A program made the translations under genes and the position numbers. The notes below the pieces were generated by a model. The model saw nothing but the letters and a program-made list of their open reading frames with translations. It was not told where the DNA came from and did no database searches. Positions 1-13,480 of a stretch of 64,000 nucleotides of DNA are shown piece by piece (the stretch's first letter is position 1; the number at the start of each line of letters is the position of its first letter). The DNA comes from Phoebastria nigripes (lineage: Eukaryota > Chordata > Aves > Procellariiformes > Diomedeidae): the NCBI GenBank assembly GCA_035582835.1, contig JAYKAV010000012.1:2011877-2075876 (forward strand), read 5' to 3'.

Positions 1-927
1 CCTATTGAAAAGCAAAAGAGAACAAAGCTATACGCCAGTGAAAAGAGTAAGATTTTAGTAAGACTACAGCAGTCCATTCTGTTCTCAAAAAGCCTGGTAG
101 CTGATTAGTATTGATTAGGTCAAGGTGACCTATTCTAATACAATACAGCTCTTACGATNTCAAATTCAAAATAGCTATAGTAAATATGATTAATAGAACC
201 AATTTGCTACTCCCAAGTAACATTGTAATATAGCTTCATATGACTGGGTTCACATTGGAAAATAAATGAATGGCCAGTAAAGCACAATGGAAGTACAGTT
301 GTGAATTTCCAGAGCAGTATACAGCTGTTAAATCCTTTATTAATGCGAAGCGTATGAACCAGATTATCAGTGATACAAAGTGACATGGTTCTACAATTTT
401 TAAAGAGCTGCCACAGACTTTTCCCCCCAAAGTTCAGTGTGTTCCAAAGTGCTCTTTTACTTACGTTTTCTGCATTTCTGGTTCAGTTTGCCTTTGGTCA
501 ACTACTGCACAGCGGTGAGCTTGGGTGGGTCACCTAGACATACTTAAAGATACCAGATATAAAATTAAAATCTTTCTGTTAAATCTTTGGAGAGAAGANA
601 AAATAGGAGGCTAATGGTATGTTGTGATACTCTTCCAGCATCTAACAGATAAACATAACAGGATAGATTTTCTTTCTGGTTCATCTGATTAAATACATAC
701 CTTATGATGCTCTTATGCTTTGGTTGTTAACATAGCCCCATTTGGCAAAAAGACACTCTATCTTCTTAGAAGCAGCCTATCTTTTAATCTCAGGAAACTT
801 GCTCTCATTTTCCCTCTGTGTTACACCTATTTCCTTCATTCTACCAGATTTCAACACCTCTCTGGATGTTTATTACTTCTAGAATGACGTACACAGCTCA
901 CCAAGCAACAAATTACTTTCTCTGAAG

Positions 928-947
928 AAAAAAAAAAAAAAAAAAAA
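928..947 (+). repeat. A20 homopolymer
   Basis: Twenty uninterrupted A residues follow tctctgaag. No polyadenylation signal lies in the 30 bases upstream, so this is called a simple repeat rather than a retroposon tail. Confidence 0.9.
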
Positions 948-3512
948 GCTACTTATGTCTAATTAACTTCACTACAGCATGTTCAACATTATGGGAAAGG
1001 AACCTGCTGAGTCCAGGGCAGAACTGTGCCAGATTGAAACTCTCTCAAATGACTACTATTGATGAATAAACAAAGAGGGTCGGCCGAGGTGATGGTAAAC
1101 AGTATATCTTAATGCATGCACTGCTTGTATAAACAATGTATTAGCTGTTGAATGTTCATTTGGCTTATCTGCAGACCATTAAAATTACCCTGGTATTTAA
1201 AACTACAGAGGCTTAGAAAAATGCATATTCATTTTTTCCCCCTGAGAAACCCAACTAATATTGAATCAATATTTAATTTTAGGGGACAGCCTCAAGACAC
1301 TGAGAAATTGTGTCTGAGAAACTCTCTGTCTCCTGAAGGAAGAAGTCAAGGGCAAATCTGTGGTAAGCTCAGCCTTGTCAGCCACAATGCAATTTGCTCT
1401 CAATCATTTCCCTCTGTCTTACGTGATGTAATTGTAAGCAGAGGGGCTGTTTTTTCAGCTCGATGTTTGTACATGCCTAACACAAGGGGGTTAACCTGTG
1501 TAAGGTAATGTAAATAATAAATAACTAGGGAAGTTGCTGCGCCAACTATCATGCTCATTCAAGCGAGACTTTTAGGCTCAGTTTTTAAGCTCCTGAAGTG
1601 GGGAAAGGATCCCCTTGTCGTGCCAAAGCCTCTCACGCTGTGATTTCCTCTGATTTACATCTGCTACAAAAGCAGCCCTGGGAAGAGGCAGCCAAATCAC
1701 ACTAGCACTAATGCTTTTGACATTTTATGCTTCACCTTAAAATTACAACTTTCCTTTTCCTTTTAGGTCTTTTACTTTTGTCTTTTCATATCAATTTTGA
1801 AGAGATGTAAACTCCAAGCAAGTGATGTACACACACACACCCCGGCACAAACAAGAGTTACTTTCATGGGCAATCACACGTCAGGTATTTTTCCTAACAG
1901 ATCCTGCTGTTGGGTCTTTTGTTCCCCAACATGTTAATGTTTTATCTATTCATTTGGGAAAGGTGCCAGACAATAAAATGAAACATCTCGGGAAACTGAG
2001 ACACACAAATTTAAATAAATGCAGGTTATCTAGAAGATATTATATCATATTCACTTCAGGCACATCAAGACGTTCCAGAGCTGAAAAGAGTAAAAAAATG
2101 ACGTGAATGTTGGGAGCATTGCTAAATTAATTATATACAGAATTGAACAAAGTTCCTAAGCAGACTTTATACTGTAACTCATGTCCTACGATCACAGGAA
2201 GAGATAACATTCAGTCATGAAAACTGCGGTTTGAGCCTGAAACGGCAATGAATTCTTCTGTAATAGCAAGTTTGTTAAGGTATGGTATATCCCCTTTGCA
2301 GACATAATCTGTTACATTGGATTTTGCCCCAAAGTAGCTGTAAGCGAAGGATGATGCTGAATATCTCACAATGAAAAGGTTGCTGAGGACTAAATAACAA
2401 CGCTGTGATTTAGGGCACTGTGATGGTGCTCACAGTGAACGGAGTATAAATGGAGTTAAAGTGCTTTGGGCACAGTAATTACCTCTTTCTTCTTTGGTGT
2501 GCCAGTACTATAGAGAAGATCTTATATTGCTGGAGTTAATAAATCATTCACTAGGAGTACAGCGTAGTGGTCCTTGCACAACATAATTAACAAGCTAAAC
2601 TGTGACTACAGCATGCCCAACTGCAGAGAAAGGTGTTTAATTAAAAGTGGGATGCTTCCAATGACTCAAAACTCTTTCTGGTTACAATTTCAACTTTTAC
2701 ATACTGGAATGTTAATAATAAACTGCAAACTGTCGTGAGGATCATAAAGTCCTGTACGCCGAGGCAGTAATGAGATCTTTGCTTGAACTGTTCCTGAATG
2801 TTACATTTATTAGCATAATGCAAAACCCAGACTCAGCCTGTCTGGGGAGAAAAGTAAAAAATATCGATGGAGCTCCATATCGAGGCCTCAATGTCGCTTA
2901 GGTCAGTCTTTGTTTATGCAAAGTAAATCTGTTTGTGCGTTAGGTCCCATAGCTGCATTTCACTTGCATAAAATTCCATGCAAAAAATCAGTGCTTATAT
3001 TTATGTTGGGGATAAACAAGACCCAATGGATTTAGGAGCTTTGGGTTTAGGAGACGTCACCTTTCTTACCTACGCTCTGTGCTGAACTTGGCTGGGTCAC
3101 TTGGACCCAGACCTTTGAGAGTGTTTTGATTCCTATTGATTGCAGATTTAAAAAATAAGGACCCAAGCAGCTTTCAAAGACTTGAGCCTTTGATCCTCCT
3201 CGTATGACGCAGAGTGCGCGTCGGATCACACGGGCCAGGTAAAACTGTCTTTGAAGCATTTTCTGTGCTCCCTCCGGAGCAGCGCTCTGCGCCGTATTGC
3301 AACACGTTGGGAACGTGCACGTGTTTGGCTACCTCAGCTCATCTGGGGGGACTACAGCTTTTTTCAGCTTTTAACCTAATTTAGACTTTTTAAAAATTCT
3401 CATCAGTACACAGGTGTAACAGAAAGGGAAATGAATATAAACACATTTTAAAGATTAATGAGTTCTATAATCCTAATATAGTGGGATAGATACACACNTG
3501 TGTTACTAAAAC

Positions 3513-3660
3513 ATGGGCAGGTTCGCTCCCTTTGCTGCAGAAATGCCTCCTCTGTGTAACCCCCCGGGAACTGCTAAGGACCCCCGGAGTGCCTGGGGTG
3601 TCTGGCCTTGCGGGTCAGCCCCCCCCCGCGCTGCAGGGCGCACCAGCTGGGCTCCTCGCC
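3513..3660. other. Short GC-rich patch in AT-rich DNA
   Basis: A C-rich segment with runs ccccccggg and ccccccccgcgctg stands out from AT-rich flanks. It carries a few CpG dinucleotides but is too short and too CpG-poor to call a CpG island. A 74-codon open frame crosses it; GC-rich DNA has fewer stop codons, so this is not taken as coding. Confidence 0.5.
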
Positions 3661-5059
3661 AAAATATTTTCGGTACTAAAAATTATTTTTCTTTTTCCAT
3701 AGCTAAATATTGCAGAATTGTCAATGATTTGCAGTAGCATCACGGGGTAAATTTCTGACTCTTTTTAATTGATAAAGCTTCAGTTTAAAATATTTAAAAT
3801 CCAAGAGTGGAAAAGGGCACTGAGCAGTTTGCACTTCAGCATCAGCCAGCGATGCTGCAGGATGCCCGTGCCACCGCAGCGATGGCAGGCAGCTGCCAGG
3901 CAGCCTGCGCCAGCCAAGCTGCTCAGCTCTGATTACTGACGAAGCCTTCGCTCCTTCTTATTGAGAACAGCCCCAATTAAAGATTGCAGCCTAACCATTT
4001 TAGTTAAAACTAAATTAAAAAAATCAATTCCTTTGAAGGTTCTGAATAGCAAACGGGAAGGATATGTTTTGCTTGTCTTTAATTGTTATTAAAGGGTTGT
4101 ATTAAGACAAGTCAAACTGCTTGTCACCATAGGAAATTGTAGTCTTCAGTCAGTAGCGCTCACGCTTTTCGATAAATATTTAAAATGCTAATTGTGACTG
4201 TTACATGGCTTTAATGTACAGAATGTAGGATATTTCTTTGAAAGAGACTTTTAATTTATTCCAGGCATCTGGAAAACTCAGATTAATAAGAAAAGCATAC
4301 TATTGCTCTACCTTTGTAGTAGGTGGTGAAATGCAATCTTAAAGACACAAGAAAACAACACGACACTTTTTCCCTACCTCAGAAGTCTTCCAAAAGAAGG
4401 ATTTCGGTGGTGTGACCCACTACATCCCGTCACCTCCTTGAAGCCCTACTCTTGTGGTGCTCTCTTTTAGCTTGAAGCAAAGGAGATAGATTGTCTGTTC
4501 AGAATTAATGGAAAAATGATTGCAATATAGGTCTGAACCCATAATCAGCTACCTAACTCTGCACAGATTAACCTTGCAAAATAAAAAATGCCAGTCCAAA
4601 TTCCACTCTCCTCCAGCACCACTGGAGATGAATTTACTACTGTAAATTCTAAAGCATATTATTGGGATAAAATTACTATCTTTCTATTCACTTCATTATG
4701 CAAATATATATACATACTATATTATTAAATATATTAATTTAAAAATGTGAGCTGTATTGCTTGCCCAATCAAATAATGTTATTACCAGTAAGCAGGAAAT
4801 AATGACTTACAGATAATGGAAAGGCTAAGTCAGACAATTAACACAAGTTTCCTATCACAGGGAAGAGTCTGTGCATGTTCAGATTCTTATAGTTAACAGC
4901 TCTGGATTACACTGAACGGGATTGAATTATCTGTTGCATGCAAAATCTATCCCTTTATTTCTTAACCCTCAGCTCCAGAACTGGCTCATGACAAACACTA
5001 ACTGGGCACAAAGAAAGCCTCCACCNTGAGCTTCAAACGCGCTGAAGTCTCCCTCGGTG

Positions 5060-5250
5060 TTTCAATTCTTTTGGCCGGGCGCTGAGGGTACGCAGAAGGT
5101 AAAGCTGACTTCATTGCGGGAGGCAGCACGCCCGGGCTGCGCTCGCCGGGGAGGGCTCGTTGCAGTGGCACACGGCTGGTGCCAGCGGCGGTGGCTCCTC
5201 CAGCGAAGGACGGGGCTCTGCACATCCACCGTGCCGGCAGCGTCGGGAAA
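5060..5250. promoter_or_regulatory. CpG-dense patch, possible small CpG island
   Basis: By eye there are about 19 CpG dinucleotides in roughly 180 bases, far above the surrounding sequence, with overall GC content near two thirds. Open frames of 90 codons (minus) and 111 codons (plus) overlap it, as expected where stop codons are depleted. In vertebrates unmethylated CpG-rich DNA often marks promoters or enhancers. No gene start is visible next to it, so the regulatory role is inference. Confidence 0.35.
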
Positions 5251-8200
5251 GATAGGAGGTTTATTATCATTATTTGCTTATTTATCTGAAATAAGCTTTG
5301 TAGGAGACATAATATCTAAACTATTACACTATTTAAAATATAATGCTATGAATTTGTCTGTGAGAATTTATGAGGAGAAGTCCTGGGGATAACGACATTG
5401 TATCTTCTAATTTCCTTTGAAATAAATCTTATTTATATCAAATTAAAGAAGAAAAGATTAAAAGTTTAATCTCTGTAGTAATATTTAGACTTGCTAGTTA
5501 TAAAAATGATCTTGAAAAACGTATCTTTCCTCTCGCTTGACGACAAGTGTTTTCCATCGAAGGAGCACAGGTGTAGCTCACTGCGAGAGACCTGCGGTCG
5601 TGTCGCAGCCTCAGGTCGCGAGGCTGTTGATAGCACAAGTTACAACAAAGTCCCTTTTACAAATAAAGATGTCCCTAACAAAGTCTGAGTCCTGAACAAG
5701 GAGTAGGGGAAATGTCTTCAAAAAGATGGCAGAAATGTCCCTTCTTTCTTTTATAGACAGTTTATATTTAAATGCTTGTTTATTAGAAAGAGCAAAAATG
5801 GGTTTTGCATATTAAATTTTATCTAATGTTCTCACCTATGGGTGACTGATTTAATTTTAATAAAAATTGTTCTCTTGCGTTTTCCTACATTCTCCCTCAG
5901 TGTCCCTGCTTTCACTGCCGTAATTATTCAGATTACTGATTCTGCACATCAGGTGTGTTAATACGGGGGAGGAGAGAGGATGAACAGTTCAATTAATTAA
6001 GCCAGGTTGTAGCAGATCATCATCATTTTTCAAGGTGTCAACTGAGGAGATCTCTGGGAGCGATGCAGATTAGCCGGGACCACCTGGGAATTCAGTCTCT
6101 TTTACCATCACAGCATTTCAGAGTGCTTGGAAATAAGACTTGTCAAAGTTTAATGTTAAACCCACAATAGCTATAAAGCGTATTTGCAGGAGTGTCCTAA
6201 AACGCTGTTGATTTCCATCCCTGTAATACAGAAATAACCCAGTGAACTCAAGAAATTTTCTGATGTTGTGCAGAGAGGGTTTTTGTTGGTAGGCTTCGAT
6301 AAAGTAAGTCGAAGCAAACTAGAAATTTTAACAGTAATTAAAACATGGAATACTGCCATTGAAGCAGTAAAGGAGAGGAAGCCAGTAAAGCAAATATGTG
6401 ATATGAAGCACAGAAAAATAAACATGAATTCTGTGTTTTTTCCTTACGCATCCGGTTAAGAAAACTATCTGAGTTTATGCCCAGCTTGATTCAATATGAA
6501 GCCATACGAATTTCTAGTTTGCATCTGCTTATTTTATCTAGCTTGAAACGAGACAGTCTTGAGACCAGTCCATACATTTGCTTGCTCTTAAAAAGTGGTG
6601 GTACAGCTATTTTGATACACATGATTATAGAATTGAAAAGCTTTTAGCTTGTGACTTATGCTGGGCATTCATAGCTTGGAGTGCCACGCAGGGGTGAGAG
6701 CACACAGAGCCGAAGGACACACGTCTCGCCTCCTGCATCTTCACAGAGCTGTGCTTTGGGAAACTTCTCTGGCTTTCTTGTATTATGGACTGGAAAGATC
6801 TAGCAATATTTCATCCTGGAGTCATATTTGCATATCTACAGTCTGCAAGCTTCAGCACGGCTGCCTTTATGAAATTATTCTGTGCAGATGTATGTTTTTG
6901 AATATTTATCTATATTTTTGAATGCCAGGAGTATATGCAACCCACCTGATGTGACCCCAGTTCTTTGTATGTTATGAGCCATGCCCTTGGTCTGTAAGAC
7001 TGTACATCTCTGTGATGCAATGCTTACTGGTTTTATTGCTTTATCACTATTTACTCTGCAGCTGTTTGTCTGTTTGGGTAGCAAATCAGAGTGCTGTGGG
7101 CCCGGGGAGGTGGGGTTGTGGGGTCTGCTCACCTGGGAGGAGGGTGTGGGGCAGCTCTGTGATGCTTGGCTGGAGCTTGGGGCTTCTGTGCAGTGAGGAG
7201 GGCTCTGACCAACACCTCAAGGTCATGAGAAGAGACTTTTCTGGGGCTCTGGAAGCTGCTGGAAGTAGCTGGAAATGAGAGTGGAAGGAAGATAGAAAAA
7301 GGTAGATTTATTTCTATATATTTTTTTAATATTTTCCCCCAGTACATCTGCATTTTCTGTCTTTAGAGAGTTGTGNTGTTCTGGTTTTCTGTCTTAATAC
7401 AAGAGATTGGAAGTTCTTTGATGTCTTCATAGAAAGTTTTGGCTGTATGATCCAGCTGACTCTGAATACCTTCACAGCATCTCTTTTTTTTTTTTAATTA
7501 ACCCAGTGTAGAAAGATTGGCTTCCACATCCTGAGGAGTGCAGTACCCACTGTTGAGGGGCTGGTACAGCAGGCAATAAAAGCAGACTGCTAAACAGCAA
7601 CCCACTGTGTACTGGGTACGACTGTTAACTGTTTTCTGTCTGTGCCTTTACCTGCTCTGCTTTCTGACCTTGGTTAGGGAGCTGCAAGCTTCTTGTCTTG
7701 ATTTAATCCAGCTTGGTAGGGGCAGCCCCCTTGTTCGGTTCGGTAGCTGAACTCCTCGCACTTGCTCCCAGCCTGGGTTTCTCCAGCCAGAAAAGCTGCA
7801 GGTGCTTCTGAGTGCGCACGTGGTGGTTTGCAGTGGAACAGACACGTACGGGTATTGGAGCATGACTCGTTTGCTTTGAGAAAACAGCCTGTTTTAGGTG
7901 ATTATATGTCTCTCTTAGAATGTTTTATTCAGTATGATTAAGGGAAATAGTTGGTGAGAACCTGTATCTATCAGACCTGAAATGGCTTCTGGNACAATAA
8001 ATTTTCTCTAAAGGAACAATATAGGCAATGCTTACTGGTTTAACATCCAGAAACTCTGGTGTTGTGCTTGGTGCATAACTCCAGAATTATTTCTTTTTTC
8101 CCTTTGGTATATGGTTATGGTATGAATATTTTCTACTCCTCTCTTGTAAATAAGAAAGTACTTTTTTAAAAAAAATATTTTTGTGAATTCATATTTCATA

Positions 8201-9277
8201 TACAATAATGACTTGAATCTGAAAAATTTGGGGAAGAAATGAAAGACTCCAGAACTGGATGCTTTTACCACTAGCTATTCATCAGTGAGCACAGTAATGG
8301 ACTGTGTGATCAGTGTGGGATTCTTGCCTCTGTTCAGACACAGGTGACTTGTGCTAAAGTTAGTGGAGGCACAGTTAATTATATCAATATATTGGCAGGT
8401 GCCTGGCCTCAAGTTTCTCTTTCCTGTAGTTTGGCTTTAGTGAAGGCCAAAAGGGACAATAAATTTTGCAGCATAAAGGTTTGACTCTACACTGGGCTTG
8501 TTCTCATCACTACTTAGAGATGCTTAACATCAAATCCTGGGGTACCTCTCTCAGAAAGTTGGTTTTCAGTCCCATTTATTCAATGTCCTTATGAGATCAG
8601 CTGCTACTCACAGGCAAGTGCTGGGGTGTGGGACCTGGATCTCAGCCTGGTGTGTCCAGCGCGGTGGGACTGNTTGGGTGGATCGGACTGAATGCAGGAA
8701 ATCATATTCCACAGTTCCTCAAAATTTGCTCTGAAATACAATTAAATCAGCTGAGTTAGAAACAAGGCTGCTTTTCAGGGGGTATTTTGTAATGTAACTT
8801 CTAACATTTGATGCTCCAAATACCTGAAAACGAGAAACCACTGTTGGGTAGCGTGCAGAAGCTGGTGTCTCCAGCATTGCCATTGTGTAATACTCAGTTA
8901 TGTACCTCTTTGGATTGCCATTATCTGACATTTGGTAACAAGATGGTTTTGCCTTTTTAAGGGCTATGGTTTTTCTCAGATGATATATATTTTATCAAAG
9001 CCTGTTTAATTAGTAGGTCATTTTCTGATTTTGGCATTTCACCTGTCTGGGCTGTGATGTGTCTGCCTCAAACTCCATGAGCAAACAAGTAATTTAAGGT
9101 GACACATGAAAAGTCTGCAATCCTGGTGATGCAGCATCCAGTTTGTAGATACTCCGCATACAAAGACAGCAAAAATGCAAGAATGGAGCAACCATCACTG
9201 GTGGTCACCAAGGGGCTGTGTGTGCTCTCTTGGGTAATCAAGTGGTTTTCACAGGCATCAGCATTGCACCTTCTTTC

Positions 9278-10260
9278 ATAGAGTGATAGAGCCTGATCAT
9301 ATAACCGGTTCAGTTCTTTCTTCCTCTGGAGAGCTGGAAGGTTATTCCAGAGCTTAATTTTTCTGATTGTTAGAAACCTTGATTTTTCAACCTTGGTTTT
9401 CAGCCAGCTTACTTTTTCTTTTTTCTAAATTTGTCTTATAGCATAACTGTTTCTTCTCTCTTCCTTATTTATTTACTGGCACAAAATCTAGCTAATTTTC
9501 TAGGTTAATAAGCAATTTTGTTTTAACCTCATCCTCTGTTCCTGCTTCTTGATCATCCACACAGTTCTTTGCAATACTCTTATACATTGTAATTCACCTT
9601 TCTTGAGCAAAGGTGTACAAAATTATACATGATATTGAAAATTGAGTTCTTTGTGGTTTTCTCTATTGGAAAAATGATGCGTAATAGGATTTAACTTTTT
9701 TAATTGCAGTTTCCCATTCTACATAGAGCATACTTGATTTCCTCTTCTTTTACTTCTAACTGATGGGTTCCTGATATTTAACAGAAATTGTTGTTGTTGC
9801 TTCCAAAGAGCATCATCTTTCACTTAGCTATAGCCATGTTTCTATGTCTCCACACATAGTGTAAAATTGAGTCATTCTGTGACTCAGCATCACGTAGTTC
9901 CTTCCAGTGATACCTGATACTCCCCAGCGAATGTGCCCTCCTGACTTCTATTAGCTAATTTAATTAGCATATTTGGGTTGGTACCAAATAAAAATCAATA
10001 AGGGCTTAAAACCAATCTGTTATAAGGCTGATACTTCAAGAATTCAGTTAATAACCTTTGTGCAGCTTGAGGACTAACTTATCCTTTTTCCTTCCCCCTA
10101 CCTAAAGCTCTCTGTAATACCGGTCTCCTCCTCTTGAATTCACAGTTTCCATATTGAATGTTCTACTGAAATTCAGATATAATAGAATACTTAGCACTAA
10201 TCATAAGTACAACATTGGAGAGGTTAGACGTGGAAAGCTTCTATTTGTTTGTTTAATATT
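9278..10260 (-). mobile_element. Decayed CR1-type LINE, 3' part
   Basis: The plus strand reads as the reverse complement of a CR1 3' region. It opens at 9278 with catagagtgatagagcctg, a decayed form of the terminal 8-bp repeat. It continues through ggaaggttattccagagctt and gttagaaaccttgatttttc (about 9338-9381), ttcacctttcttgagcaaag (about 9595) and the stretch near 10150-10185, which matches the end of CR1 ORF2. The element therefore points left, with its 3' end at 9278 and a truncated 5' side near 10260. 5' truncation is usual for CR1. Many indels and no intact ORF2 frame show that it is old. The family assignment is from memory of amniote CR1 consensus sequences. Confidence 0.65.
9954..9968. 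repeat. 15-bp palindrome inside the CR1 copy
   Basis: Arms GCTAATT (9954-9960) and AATTAGC (9962-9968) flank one T. Each arm contains a TAATT homeodomain-like core. It lies inside the decayed CR1 copy and may be chance. Confidence 0.6.
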
Positions 10261-13153
10261 GTANGAAACGTATCTGTTGCTGTTCTTCAGGGAACTGCTT
10301 TTTTCAGTCTTGATCACAAGGCGGCCCCCCGGTAGCTAGGTCCCTACACAAATGCAACTAAGGCAAGTTAAAATTCTCAGATGAAGAAGTTGAACTGCAT
10401 TAATTTGGATTTTCCAGCAAAAATGACAGAGAATAATATTCTGATTAGCTTTGAGAAAAATATAACTTCTGCTGATTCCTGCTACTAGTCTCTTGATTAT
10501 AGGGCTTGTGCTGTGGGGGGAAAGACTTATTGCATTTAGTATGGTCGTCTTCAGTAAAATACATAAAGAAGTCTGCAACAGCACAGTTGCTTATAGGATA
10601 GGGTCTGGTAAATATTCTACTGTGAGACTGATGATAAGTAGTTATGATTTAGACTATAGAGAGTTACAAGAAAAAATAGTGTAAACTTTTTTCTTTTTTG
10701 ATTTCTTAATTTGTCAGAAGACAGATGTGCTGGATTTGTACAGATTCTTGTGAACAAGGAAATAAGGGATATTTCACAAAATGGTAACAGCCTTTGAGTA
10801 GCTCTTAAATCTGAGCAGCACAGCTTTGCCGCTGGCTTTATTTGTAGTGCAGACTGATGCCATCGATGTGGCTCACTGACTTTACATTAGACCTGCTGAC
10901 TGTGAAGATCTGGTTCAGAAAATATCTTCTAATATTTGTCAAACTGGAAAGAAAAACAAACAAACAAAAAAAACACTCCAACAAACTTTTTGTTCTCTTG
11001 GCAAAATCAAGCTGACAAACTGTGCAAAGCTCAGAATTTCTTGCCCTTTTGTGGGCGAGCTCGCTGGATGCTGCAGGGCTGAGTGCCCCCTCGAGCTGGA
11101 GCCTCTGAGGAAGCACCGAGGGGTTGTTCAAGCCGTGCCCGGGGAAGGAGCTGGCTGTGCTGGGGAAATAAAAAGAGCTGCCTTGTGGGTGAGCCCTTTG
11201 TCAACACTGCCTGTTGTTTCCACATGAGGACTGTGGAGGGTTTTCCCTCCAGAGATTTTCTATGGGTTTTTATAGACAGAGAATTTATTGCCCCTCTTAA
11301 ATGGAACTGATGCAGGTTGGACAAAATCTACTTCTGGATCCCAAGAAGGAGTTTTTATGCTGCTTTCCCAACTCTCTCAACTTCTGTGGCTCTGGGTACT
11401 CTGCCAGGTTTTCACAGGCTGTTTTGGTGGCAACTGCTGCTTGAAAGAAGGAAACAAGCCCCTACCAAATGCCATTGTCAGCTCTGTGGTGGCAGAGCAN
11501 TCTGCTGCTCTCCCCACCCCTTCTCCAGGTAGAATTTTGGAAGGAAGGGGGAGAAAACGTGTACTCATTTGCTGTTAATGACAACACTGGAAAACAGTCC
11601 TGGAGCCGAAGCCAGATCCTTCAGCTGATCCTTGGGCTGGAGAAGTGAAGGGAGGGAGATGAGAGGGCAGGGTATGGCACAGGAGCGAACAGAAGACCTC
11701 ACAGGAAGAAATAAACTTTTAAAAATGTTTTTAATGGACAATGTCAATTTACTCATTTTCCAGAAGCAAAGAAGTCAAAGCTGTTTGGAATACTGGAGAA
11801 GATCTTTGTCTTGTAAACATCTTGCGTTTCTTTCTTTATTTGCAAACTTGCTACCCAGTCATTCCATGAGCTTTCATTGCTATAAACTCACTCCTGAGAG
11901 AAGGAGAAATCCGTGGATCTTGCATTTGCAAAGGTGTATGGTCGTAGCTATGCTACATCAACCCTGAAAATTATTTTACTCAGATTATGCTCCTGCATGA
12001 CATACTTCCTCGAAGGACACAAAAGTGTGTTTTGGCCTGTGACTCAGGCTGACCAGCTCTGTTGGGCTTCATCTGCAAGAAACTGCATTGTCCGTGTATT
12101 TATTTACTGACACGCTGCATGGTAATTTTTCTCCTTTAATATTCTGTTGTCTAATTGCAGTTAATTGTGGTTCTTAATCTTGCTAATTACTGTAAATAAT
12201 GCTCTGCCAGCCATCCATTCTTTCAATGGCAATAAGGCTTTTTTTTTTCCCTTGGAAGGTGCATGTACTTTAATATAATAAAAGTGTCTCAATAATGAAG
12301 ATTTATTGGCAAAGGCTAGAGAGGACTGTGTGGCTGTATGTGAAAGCAACATACTGGGTTACAAAAAAGGAACAGAAAAGTCAGAGCCTGTAAAACACTT
12401 TATTGATGTGAATGGCAGTCAGTATGACTTTAATTTTATGTCTGAACTAAGGTAGCTAAATGTAAGACCTTTAATTAAAACCATTAGAAGCCTGTAATGT
12501 TGCTGGCATACTGTTTGACAGGTGGAACGTTACCTCCAAGCAATTAGCATTTCAAGCACAGTGTACTGGCATCTCTGTGGTCCTCCTGTAGGTGTCTAAT
12601 CTTTGAAGACTTTTCATACTGAATGCTTTTGATTTCATGGCTAATCAGTTGGTCAGATCACCATATTCTATTAATGTGTATAAATCTGGTCAAANTTGGT
12701 TCGAAACTTTATGTTAAACATAGGTCTGTGTAAAGGTCTCCAGATTAATCAAAGTTTTGATCACTACAGATTTCTTACAGGGTTTAGAATTTGAACACTA
12801 TCTGCATGAATATTTTTGTACTTGCATATAAGTGTTGGTGGTAGAACTGGTTTTGAGGTTTCAGATAATTCCCATGAAGTAGAAAACATTTGTGTTAAGA
12901 GGAAATATTTAACTGGCGCACACTGCAGAATGCAGATTTACAGTTTAGCCTTAGGAAGAAGAACAGCAAGAATTGAAAAGTCACCAAAAATAGACTCTTT
13001 GAGACTGTGATCATAAAAGTTAATGAGTAATGGGACTTGTAAGAAGACAACTAAAAATTATTTTTGATGATTACGAATGGGTGCATAAAATGCTGGAGTT
13101 GCAAATCTTATCACTGATATTCCAGATTATCAGCTGACATATCTCGCGTCAGG

Positions 13154-13174
13154 CATCACCAGGTCCTGGTGATG
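13154..13174. repeat. Perfect 21-bp palindrome
   Basis: Arms CATCACCAGG (13154-13163) and CCTGGTGATG (13165-13174) are exact reverse complements around a single T. No larger inverted repeat extends from it: the next base pair, G13153 with T13175, is not Watson-Crick. Confidence 0.9.
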
Positions 13175-13329
13175 TGGTTTTATTCCACTCAGTCCCTGTA
13201 CTCTCCTCCTGGAGTCTATACTGCTAACGACGACCTGCTTTCACTCCCCTCTGCTCCTCTGCTACTTGTTAAATAACAACTGCATGTTGAAGCCAACGAA
13301 GTAATCAAGGAAAAACTATATTGGGCTCT

Positions 13330-13480
13330 CCATCTGATGTGTCATTTTAGAAGGAAATTTTTAATAATGAATTAACATCTAATTTTCAGTCTTCTGCAAT
13401 GCTATTTGCATATATAATTGTGTTATTAATTAATTACTTAGCAGAGCTGTAAAGGATATATATTGGCATAGTTCACAGGT
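13330..13480. promoter_or_regulatory. AT-rich block with homeodomain/POU-like motifs
   Basis: An octamer ATTTGCAT (13404-13411) is followed within 25 bases by attaattaattac. Such clusters are common in deeply conserved vertebrate enhancers but also occur by chance in AT-rich DNA. Conservation cannot be seen from one sequence. Confidence 0.15.

Larger units (their letters stand above)
1..9277. other. Unique AT-rich non-coding DNA
   Basis: No open frame here has a recognisable protein, and no exon with convincing splice sites in frame was found. The sequence is AT-rich with short homopolymers. It is interrupted by GC-rich patches near 3513-3660, 3840-3930 and 5060-5250, and by a moderately G-rich stretch at 7080-7280. 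A short dinucleotide run (CA) lies at 1829-1840. Open frames of 60-118 codons occur on both strands at the density expected by chance. Confidence 0.6.

Noticed and set aside
2422..2438. tcacagtgaacgg, similar to miR-128
   Set aside because: One base short of the mature sequence core, with no hairpin partner nearby.
2867..2878. 12-bp palindrome ATGGAGCTCCAT
   Set aside because: Short enough to be expected by chance in a window of this size.
6822..6837. 16-bp word TCATATTTGCATATCT, also present at 24409-24424
   Set aside because: One such pair is about what chance gives in 64 kb of AT-rich sequence, although the word contains a POU octamer.
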